64,000 bases of DNA from Williamsia deligens. GTDB taxonomy: Bacteria > Actinomycetota > Actinomycetes > Mycobacteriales > Mycobacteriaceae. The stretch spans positions 1,804,557-1,868,556 of the forward strand of contig NZ_JAMTCI010000001.1 of NCBI RefSeq assembly GCF_024171765.1, written 5' to 3'. The number at the start of each line of letters is the position of its first letter. The first letter of the stretch is position 1. The translations under genes and the position numbers were made by a program. The notes beneath the pieces were generated by a model. That model worked only from the letters and a program-made list of their open reading frames with translations, was not told where the DNA came from and did not search any database. Below are positions 58,588 to 64,000 of the stretch, in pieces.

Positions 58588-59817
58588 GTGACCACCTGGC
58601 TTCGACGACGCCCCCGTGCGGCGGCGGCGTCGGGGTCGCTGGCCTCGTCGGTCGGACAGGTGGCCGTCGGGTCGATGGTCGCGAACGTCTGCGCCTATTT
58701 CGTGCACCTGCCCGCGTCGCGGTGGCTCTCACCCGACCAGTACGGGGAGTTCGCCGTCCTGCTGCAGGCGACGCTGGTGCTCGGTGTCCCCGCGCTCGCC
58801 GTCCAGGCGGTCACCGCGCGCGAGGTGGTGGCCGGCAGGTCCACGCGGTCGCTGGTGCGGCTCGGTGGGATCACCGCCGTCGCCGTGGCGGTGATCGCTG
58901 CGATCGCGGTGGTCCCGTTCATGACCATCGCGCACACGGGTCTGCCCGCGACCGCCGCCGCCTTCACAGTCGCGCCGCTGTTGGTGATCATCTCGGTGGG
59001 GCAGGGGATCCTGCAGGGCCACCAGCATTTCCGGGCGCTCGCCTGGGTGATCGGGCTCGTCGGCGTCGCGCGAACCGTGCCGCCGCTGATCGCCCTCGCG
59101 CTCGGCGGCCAGGCCTCGTCGGCGTTGCTGGCCACCATGATCGGTGCTGTCGCCGCCGTTGGGCTCGTCGTGTCCCAGGTGCGGTCGCTGGTCACCCACA
59201 CCGACGACGCCGGGCTGCCCCGACTGTCCGCGCGATCGGTGATGCACGCCTCGCAGGTGCAGCTGGTGCTGGTCACCGCGACCTCGATCGACCTGCTGCT
59301 GAGTCGGGTGGTCCTCAGCGAGAACGACTCCGGCGTCTACGCGCTCGGCACCGTCGCCGCGAAGGTCGCCTACTGGCTCCCCCAGGCGGTGGGTCTGGTC
59401 GTCTTCCCGCGCCTCGCCGACGCGCAACGGTCCGCGGCCGCGCTGCGGGGCGCGGTCCTCGTGCTGCTCGGCCTGTCGGCGGTGACCTCGATCGGTGCCG
59501 CCGTGGGCGGCCCGCTGGTCCCGATCGTCATCGGCACCGACTACCGGCCCGTCGCGGGCCTGTTGTGGTTGTTCGCGATCGCCGGCGGGGCCATGGCGGT
59601 CCTGCAGGTCGCGCTGCTCGCCGCGATCGCCCGCAACCGGACCCGCGTCGCGACCATCCCGTGGGTGGTGCTGGCCGTCGAGGTCGTCGTGATCCTCGCC
59701 GCGGCGCACTCCGTCCTGAGCCTCGCGACGATCGCCGCGGCCTGCGCGGTCGTGTCCGCTGCGGCGACCGTCGCGGTGACGATGCGGCTGACGCCGCACC
59801 CGGTCACACCGGACTGA
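58588..59817 (+). CDS. MOP-superfamily polysaccharide flippase-like protein
   Basis: 409 residues with some 12 transmembrane helices. LASSVGQVAVGSMVANVCAYF and FVHLPASRWLSPDQYGEFAVLLQ are the typical opening of Wzx/PST flippases (the Y-G-x-F motif), and MHASQVQLVLVTATSIDLLLSR with SGVYALGTVAAKVAYWLPQAV the second-half motif. Members move lipid-linked sugars across the membrane. The GTG at 58588 is used; no -10 box is obvious. It is divergent from the large membrane protein and therefore fits with the GT/methyltransferase block as an exporter of an undecaprenyl- or decaprenyl-linked glycan. Its 3' end overlaps the next gene by 14 nt, tail to tail. Confidence 0.87.
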   Translation: MTTWLRRRPRAAAASGSLASSVGQVAVGSMVANVCAYFVHLPASRWLSPDQYGEFAVLLQATLVLGVPALAVQAVTAREVVAGRSTRSLVRLGGITAVAVAVIAAIAVVPFMTIAHTGLPATAAAFTVAPLLVIISVGQGILQGHQHFRALAWVIGLVGVARTVPPLIALALGGQASSALLATMIGAVAAVGLVVSQVRSLVTHTDDAGLPRLSARSVMHASQVQLVLVTATSIDLLLSRVVLSENDSGVYALGTVAAKVAYWLPQAVGLVVFPRLADAQRSAAALRGAVLVLLGLSAVTSIGAAVGGPLVPIVIGTDYRPVAGLLWLFAIAGGAMAVLQVALLAAIARNRTRVATIPWVVLAVEVVVILAAAHSVLSLATIAAACAVVSAAATVAVTMRLTPHPVTPD

Positions 59818-60664
59818 CCGCCGCGAGCATCGCGAGCTTCTCGTGGCTCTCGCTGCCCGGCGTCGCGGTGTACACCAGCAACGACAGGCCCTGGTCGGGA
59901 TCGGTCAGCGTCTGGCAGTCGACCTCCACCACCCCCAGCTCGGGGTGGTCGATCCGCTTGCTCGTGGTGTCCAGCGCGACGTCGACGTCGTGGCGTTCCC
60001 ACACCGCGCGGAACTCCGCCGACTCCGCCAGCAGGGCGCGGCTGATCTCCGCCGCGCGCGAGGAGTCACCCTCGACGGCGACCGCCCGGCGCAGTCGCGC
60101 GGTGTGGGCGCGGGTGTGGTGGTCGTGGTCGGCCGCGGGCACCCGGCCGCGCGCACCGGGGACGGCGAACCACCGGTAGACGACGCTGCGCGCGAGTCCG
60201 GAGTGTCGCGTCTCGTCGCCGAGCAGGGCTGTCGCGGGACGGGTCTGCACCAGGGTCTCGCCGGCGCTGGTCACCACCATCGCCGGGGTGTCGCCGAGGC
60301 GGTCGAGGATCCGGAGCAGGCCGGGTGGTACGTGGTCACCCCGCGAGAGACGCTGCGGCGCGGTGTGACCGGCGAGCGCGAAGAGGTGGTCACGCTCGGC
60401 CAGCGACAGGTGCAGCGCGCGGGCGAGGGCGGTCAGCATCTGATCCGACGGCTGCGGCCCGCGCTGCTGCTCGAGTCGCGACAGGTAGTCGGTCGACATG
60501 CCGGCCAGCATCGCGACCTCCTCCCGGCGCAGCCCGGGCGTGCGGCGCCGCTCACCCCGCGGCAACCCGACGTCCTCGGGTTGCAGGGCCTCTCGCCTGC
60601 GGGTCAGGAACTCGGCCAGTCCTGCGCGGTCCACCGCCACCTCCGGTCGTCTCGTGGTCGTCAC
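59804..60664 (-). CDS. XRE-family regulator with MmyB-like ligand domain
   Basis: 286 residues. The HTH is LRREEVAMLAGMSTDYLSRLEQQRG (about 48-73), preceded by RRREALQPEDVGLPRGERRR, the standard N-terminus of this group; the C-terminal part (PAMVVTSAGETLVQTRPATALLGD, HPELGVVEVDCQTL) is the MmyB-like PAS-type ligand-binding domain. Such regulators usually sit beside and control a short-chain dehydrogenase, as is true here, and known ligands are fatty-acid-like. The GTG at 60664 gives the usual start MTTTRRPEVAVDRAGLAEFL. Confidence 0.93.
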   Translation of the reverse strand: MTTTRRPEVAVDRAGLAEFLTRRREALQPEDVGLPRGERRRTPGLRREEVAMLAGMSTDYLSRLEQQRGPQPSDQMLTALARALHLSLAERDHLFALAGHTAPQRLSRGDHVPPGLLRILDRLGDTPAMVVTSAGETLVQTRPATALLGDETRHSGLARSVVYRWFAVPGARGRVPAADHDHHTRAHTARLRRAVAVEGDSSRAAEISRALLAESAEFRAVWERHDVDVALDTTSKRIDHPELGVVEVDCQTLTDPDQGLSLLVYTATPGSESHEKLAMLAAVSPV

Positions 60665-60799
60665 CAGAATGTCCGCGCCTGCGCCGCGTATCCAGGGACC
60701 GACGGTCCCCCGATCGACTGTGCCTTCCTCAGCGTCACCGCCGACGGTCGACTGGTGTCACCGCCGGGACATCGGAGCCCGGCACCAGAGGAGGACATC

Positions 60800-61543
60800 A
60801 TGGACATGACCGGACGCACCATCGTCATCCCCGGCGCCACGTCGGGCATCGGCCGTGCACTCGCCGTCGCGCTGCACCAGGCGGGCAACACCGTCATCGC
60901 GGGCGGTCGACGGCGCGGGTTGCTCGACGAGCTCGCCGCCGAGCACCCCGGCATCGAGGCCGTCGTCGTCGACGTCGCCGACCCCGCCTCGATCGCGGCG
61001 GCCACCGCCGACGTCCTGGACCGGTTCCCGCAGACCGACACCCTGATCACGATGGCCGGCTTCGCGGAGCCGGAGGACCTCACCACGAGCGGCTTCGTCG
61101 ACACGGCGGAGCGGATCGTCACCACGAACATCCTCGGCACCGTGCGACTCGTCGGCGCGTTCACCGAGCACCTCGCGCAGATGGGCTCGGGCACGATCGT
61201 CACCGTGTCGTCGGGACTGGCGTTCACGCCGCTCGCGCCGATGCCGACCTACTCGGCGACCAAGGCGTTCGTGCACGCCTTCACCGACTCCCTCCGGATC
61301 CAGCTGCGCGACTCCGGCGTCCGTGTACGCGAACTGGTGCCGCCGGCCGTCCAGACCGAGATCTTCGCCGGCCAGTCGAGCGCGGAGTGGGCGATGCCAC
61401 TCGACGCGTTCGTCGCCGAGGTGATGGACCTCCTCGGCAAGGACGACGACGAGATCGTCGTCGACGACGCCCGCGCGTTGCGGGACTCCGAGGTCGCCGG
61501 CAACCGTGCGGCACTCATGGATCAGCTGGCCCACCTCATCTGA
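60800..61543 (+). CDS. Short-chain dehydrogenase/reductase (DltE-like)
   Basis: 247 residues. The cofactor motif is PGATSGIG, with Pro instead of the usual Thr of TGxxxGIG, followed by TMAGFAEP, catalytic Ser in VTVSSGLAF and YSATK (Tyr and Lys). The C-terminal third (RELVPPAVQTEIFAGQ, DDDEIVVDDARALR) belongs to the DltE group. It likely reduces a ketone or aldehyde with NADPH. GAGGAGG lies 5 nt before ATG 60800. It is divergent (135 bp) from the MmyB-type regulator, the expected partner. Confidence 0.92.
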   Translation: MDMTGRTIVIPGATSGIGRALAVALHQAGNTVIAGGRRRGLLDELAAEHPGIEAVVVDVADPASIAAATADVLDRFPQTDTLITMAGFAEPEDLTTSGFVDTAERIVTTNILGTVRLVGAFTEHLAQMGSGTIVTVSSGLAFTPLAPMPTYSATKAFVHAFTDSLRIQLRDSGVRVRELVPPAVQTEIFAGQSSAEWAMPLDAFVAEVMDLLGKDDDEIVVDDARALRDSEVAGNRAALMDQLAHLI

Positions 61544-61595
61544 GGACGACCCGGACACACTGGACATCCAGGACGGGAGCGCGTCTACTGCACTC

Positions 61596-62114
61596 ATGCG
61601 GACGACGATCGTGATCGTGCTGGGACTGCTCGTCGCCGCGGTGGCCGGGACGGGGCCCGCGAGCGCGGCTCAACCCGCCTGGAACGGTGACTGGTCGCTG
61701 AAGCGGTTCGCGGCGACGAAGTCCGGGACCAGCCTCGCCGCCACACAGCACGAGCCCGACTTCTCCGATGTCTACCGGTTCCAGACGGTGTGCGTCGGCG
61801 AGACGTGCACCGCCACGGTCATCTCGGGTCCTGCGCCGGCGAACGCGACCCTCCCGCAGCCCGCCCGCTACACCTTCGACGGGACCAGCTGGGTCCACGT
61901 CTACGACTGGCAGTGGGACTGCTACATGGGTCCCGGCAAGCCCAAGGTGTACGCGCCGGCGCACTCGGTCGCGTACTACACACCGCAGCCGGGCGGGACG
62001 TTCGCCGGGTCGTGGCGGACCGACATCGCGTCGGGACCCTGCGCCGGATCGGTCGTCATGCGCGTCGAGGCGTACCCCGTCGCGACCCCGAGAGTCAGCC
62101 CGTTCGGGAGCTGA
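61596..62114 (+). CDS. Small secreted protein, 172 aa, unknown function
   Basis: A clear Sec signal (TIVIVLGLLVAAVAGTGPAS with an ASA-A site near residue 25) precedes about 147 mature residues. The mature chain is rich in aromatic residues and beta-strand-like (YRFQTVCVGETCTATV, VHVYDWQWDCYMGPG, AGSWRTDIASGPCAGSVVMRV) and has four cysteines likely to make two disulfides. It resembles small secreted proteins of mycobacteria with no assigned role. It has no clear ribosome site and an independent promoter is likely. It lies 52 bp after the SDR gene and 46 bp before the LLM gene. Confidence 0.8.
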   Translation: MRTTIVIVLGLLVAAVAGTGPASAAQPAWNGDWSLKRFAATKSGTSLAATQHEPDFSDVYRFQTVCVGETCTATVISGPAPANATLPQPARYTFDGTSWVHVYDWQWDCYMGPGKPKVYAPAHSVAYYTPQPGGTFAGSWRTDIASGPCAGSVVMRVEAYPVATPRVSPFGS

Positions 62115-62147
62115 TCCGACTCCCGGTCACGCCGGGGCCCACGGGCC

Positions 62148-62153
62148 TAGTGT
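62148..62153 (+). promoter_or_regulatory. -10 box of the LLM oxidoreductase-M24 peptidase pair (TAGTGT)
   Basis: TAGTGT ends 7 nt before the GTG at 62161; predicted leaderless. Confidence 0.55.
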
Positions 62154-62160
62154 GGATCGG

Positions 62161-63156
62161 GTGAGCATCCGCCTCGGTTACCAGATCCCCAACTTCACCT
62201 ACCCCGGTTCGGCCGCGGACATCGTCCCGACCGTCATCGCCCAGGCCCGCGAGGCCGAGAGCAGCGGGTTCGACACCGTTCTCGTGATGGACCACTTCTA
62301 CCAACTCCCCGGGATTGGTGCCCCCGAGGAGCCGATGCTCGAGGCGTACACACTCCTCGGCGCGCTCGCCTCGGCGACGCAGAGCATCCAGCTCTCGACG
62401 TTGGTCACCGGCAACACCTATCGGAACCCGGCGATGCTGGCGAAGACGGTGACGACGCTGGACCTGGTCAGCAACGGGCGCGCGGTGCTGGCTCTCGGCG
62501 CCGGGTGGTACGAGCTCGAGCACCAGCAGATGGGCTACGAGTTCGGCACCTTCACCGAGCGTTTCGAACGTCTCGAGGAGGCGTTGGGCATCATCGAACC
62601 GATGCTCCGCGGAGGACATCCCGAGCTCGACGGCAAGTGGTACCAGGCGCACGGCACGCTGAACGAGCCGCGCATCCGTGACGACCTGCCGATCATGCTC
62701 GGCGGTGGTGGCGAGAAGAAGACCTTCGGTCTCGCCGCCCGCCACGCCGACCACCTCAACATCATCTGCGGCGACGACGAGATCCCCCGCAAGCTCGAGG
62801 CACTCGCCGCCCGCTGCGACGAGGCCGGACGTGATCGCGCGTCGCTGGAGACCAGCTACCTCGCGTTCGTCATCATCGACGAGAACGGCGACACCGCACG
62901 GGATCTGCAGAAGCAGTTCCTCCGCAAGACGGGCGTCGACCTCGACAGCCTCGACGAGGCCGGACGGTCCGCGGCGACGGCACGCCACTTCTGTGGTACA
63001 CCCGACGACGTCGCCGAGCAGGTGCAGCGCCGCATCCTCGACCCGAAGGTCGACGGCCACGGCATCGACGGTGTGTTGGTCAACTGCATCACCAACGGTC
63101 ACGTGCCCGGGATCGTCGAGCTGACCGCGAAGACGCTTGCCCCGCTGGTGAAGTGA
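62161..63156 (+). CDS. LLM-class F420-dependent-type oxidoreductase
   Basis: 331 residues of the luciferase-like TIM barrel: LGYQIPNFTYPG at the start, SSGFDTVLVMDHFYQLP, TLVTGNTYRNPAMLAKTVTTLDLVSNGRAVLALGAGW and LPIMLGGGGEKKTFGLAARHADHLNI, all typical of the mycobacterial F420 LLM group (TIGR03560-like). The H of MDHF and the GxGW segment line the F420 site. It would reduce or oxidise an unknown substrate with F420. The GTG is supported by the TAGTGT box. The stop overlaps the peptidase GTG (GTGA). Confidence 0.92.
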   Translation: MSIRLGYQIPNFTYPGSAADIVPTVIAQAREAESSGFDTVLVMDHFYQLPGIGAPEEPMLEAYTLLGALASATQSIQLSTLVTGNTYRNPAMLAKTVTTLDLVSNGRAVLALGAGWYELEHQQMGYEFGTFTERFERLEEALGIIEPMLRGGHPELDGKWYQAHGTLNEPRIRDDLPIMLGGGGEKKTFGLAARHADHLNIICGDDEIPRKLEALAARCDEAGRDRASLETSYLAFVIIDENGDTARDLQKQFLRKTGVDLDSLDEAGRSAATARHFCGTPDDVAEQVQRRILDPKVDGHGIDGVLVNCITNGHVPGIVELTAKTLAPLVK

Positions 63157-63881
63157 CGGACCCCGCGGGCGTGGCGGTCGAGACCGACGAGGAGGTCCGT
63201 GCGCAGCAGCTCATCGCGGCCGAGGCCCGAGCCGTCGAGCTGTTCGACGCCGTCGTCGCCCGCGGGATCCTCCGGCCGGGGGTGTCCGAGAGGGCCGCGA
63301 GCGACACCGTCCGCGACCTCGCGGCGGACATGTTCGACGTGGATCGTTTCTGGCACAAGCGGATCGTCCGTGCCGGTCCGAACACACTGCACCCGTACAG
63401 CGAGAACCCCCCGGACCGTGACATCGCGGAGGACGACATCGTCTTCCTCGATCTCGGGCCGGTGCTCGAACAGTGGGAGGCCGACCTCGGTCGTACCTAT
63501 GTCGTCGGCGACGATGCGCGCAAGCATGCGCTGGCCGCGTCGGTGCAGACCGTGTGGGACGGCGCGCGTGACCATTTCGCCGCCACCGAGGACATCACCG
63601 GCGAGCAGCTGTACGACCATGTGTGCCGACTCGCGGCCGACGCGGGATGGGAGTTCGGCGGGAGCATCGCCGGGCATCTCGTCGGGCAGTTCCCGCACAA
63701 GCACATCTCGGGCAGTGAGGTCGGCAGTTACATCGCGCCCGGTTCGCGGGAACCGATGCGACGCCGAGACCGCGCGGGCCTGACGTGCCACTGGATCCTC
63801 GAGGTCCATCTGGTCGACCGCGACGTGGGTATCGGCGGGTTCTTCGAGCAGCTCCTCGACATCGGACCGAACGCGCGATGA
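63153..63881 (+). CDS. M24 family metallopeptidase (Xaa-Pro dipeptidase-like)
   Basis: 242 residues, the pita-bread fold without the extra N-terminal domain. Metal ligands are visible in order: two Asp in VFLDLGPVLEQWEADLGRTY, His in GHLVGQFPHK, Glu in WILEVHLVD and Glu near the end in GGFFEQLL. So the di-metal centre is complete. Characterised members cleave Xaa-Pro or N-terminal Met bonds; others act on creatine or amide-like small molecules. Its coupling to an F420-type oxidoreductase suggests a joint small-molecule pathway rather than plain protein turnover. It is followed by a strong hairpin. Confidence 0.88.
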   Translation: MTDPAGVAVETDEEVRAQQLIAAEARAVELFDAVVARGILRPGVSERAASDTVRDLAADMFDVDRFWHKRIVRAGPNTLHPYSENPPDRDIAEDDIVFLDLGPVLEQWEADLGRTYVVGDDARKHALAASVQTVWDGARDHFAATEDITGEQLYDHVCRLAADAGWEFGGSIAGHLVGQFPHKHISGSEVGSYIAPGSREPMRRRDRAGLTCHWILEVHLVDRDVGIGGFFEQLLDIGPNAR

Positions 63882-63891
63882 CCGACCTCTG

Positions 63892-63938
63892 ACCACGACA
63901 ACGGCCGCCGGGTCCTGCCCGGCGGCCGTCGTCGTGGT
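63892..63938. terminator. Strong hairpin terminator between convergent genes
   Basis: ACGGCCGCCGGG (63901-63912) and CCCGGCGGCCGT (63918-63929) form a perfect 12-bp stem with loop TCCTG; after one mismatch, ACCACGAC and GTCGTGGT extend it to about 20 bp. It lies between the M24 gene and a leftward gene entering from the right, and symmetry allows it to serve both. Confidence 0.85.
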
Positions 63939-63967
63939 GCGTCACTGCCGGCTCAGGCCGGCGCACA

Positions 63968-64000
63968 TCACTTGGTGTTGATGGTGATCTTCGCGATGCC
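63968..64000 (-). CDS. 3' end of a gene cut by the window edge
   Basis: Reading leftward from the edge, an open frame ends GIAKITINTK then TGA at 63968. It immediately precedes the bidirectional terminator, which supports a real gene end. Ten residues are too few to name the protein. Confidence 0.45.
   Translation of the reverse strand, partial: GIAKITINTK

Noticed and set aside
1..64000. tRNA, rRNA, CRISPR arrays, insertion sequences, integrases, toxin-antitoxin pairs or phage genes
   Set aside because: I looked through both strands and intergenic gaps and saw none; the gaps are too short for most, though a tRNA overlapping a gene end could be missed by eye.

Overview
The window is about 64 kb of very GC-rich, tightly packed DNA (roughly 95 percent coding; no gene-free stretch exceeds about 220 bp). 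It points to a mycolic-acid-producing actinomycete of the Gordonia / Williamsia / Rhodococcus / Mycobacterium group. The evidence is an MmpL3 gene in the same gene company as in Mycobacterium tuberculosis (PerM-like transporter, Rv0207c-type NYN protein, trmB, Rv0209/Rv0210-like pair, GTP-type PEP carboxykinase), a second block matching Rv0224c-Rv0225-Rv0226c, an MmpS-like protein, a PE-PPE-type hydrolase, an F420-dependent-type LLM oxidoreductase, a DUF222/13E12 HNH protein, a FadA/FadB trifunctional pair, many GTG starts, and many genes with a TANNNT -10 box 6-9 nt before the start codon (predicted leaderless mRNAs). I saw no tRNA or rRNA gene, insertion sequence, integrase, CRISPR array or prophage. 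Gene names from M. tuberculosis are from memory, not from a search.

Layout. 1-9.5 kb: the start of a DrrA-like ABC ATPase; a reductase/epimerase divergent from its likely TetR regulator with two tandem operators; a fused alcohol-forming fatty acyl reductase; SurE; a Nei2-type DNA glycosylase; then a leftward operon FemAB-like protein, AlkB alkane hydroxylase, esterase. 9.5-13.5 kb: an enoyl-CoA hydratase and a molybdate regulator-modABC operon. 13.5-19.9 kb: a RibD/DHFR-like reductase, a tandem-TetR regulator co-translated with an adenylate cyclase, and divergently fadA-fadB. 20-23.7 kb: a Baeyer-Villiger-type monooxygenase, an HsaD-like hydrolase under a perfect KstR-like palindrome, and a GAF-ANTAR antiterminator. 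23.7-31 kb: a Zmp1-like M13 peptidase divergent from a degenerate PBP-like lipoprotein, an ABC-F protein, DUF3054 and MprF-like membrane proteins.

31-46 kb is an extended mmpL3 neighbourhood: secreted PE-PPE-type hydrolase, PerM transporter translated together with a sensor kinase and response regulator, DUF2339 protein, mmpL3, NYN protein, trmB, then a rightward overlapping trio (two P-loop-degenerate GTPase-like proteins and an Asp-rich calcium-loop protein), then pckG. 46-54.4 kb looks more accessory: secreted phytase-type esterase, MacB/FtsX ABC exporter, MmpS-like protein, quinone reductase with HxlR regulator, DUF222 HNH protein. 54.4-59.8 kb is an envelope-glycan block: methyltransferase and glycosyltransferase fired from one overlapping bidirectional promoter, large membrane protein, NTF2-like protein and MOP flippase. 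The window ends with an XRE/MmyB regulator divergent from an SDR, a small secreted protein, an LLM oxidoreductase co-translated with an M24 peptidase, and a strong hairpin terminator.

The main themes are lipid and hydrocarbon metabolism (fatty alcohol formation, alkane hydroxylation, beta-oxidation, steroid-type ring hydrolysis) and mycolic-acid envelope assembly. The most interesting candidates are the FemAB-AlkB-esterase operon, the degenerate GTPase pair next to mmpL3/trmB, the catalytically dead PBP lipoprotein, the tandem-TetR/cyclase unit, and the shared -10 bidirectional promoter at 55.2 kb.
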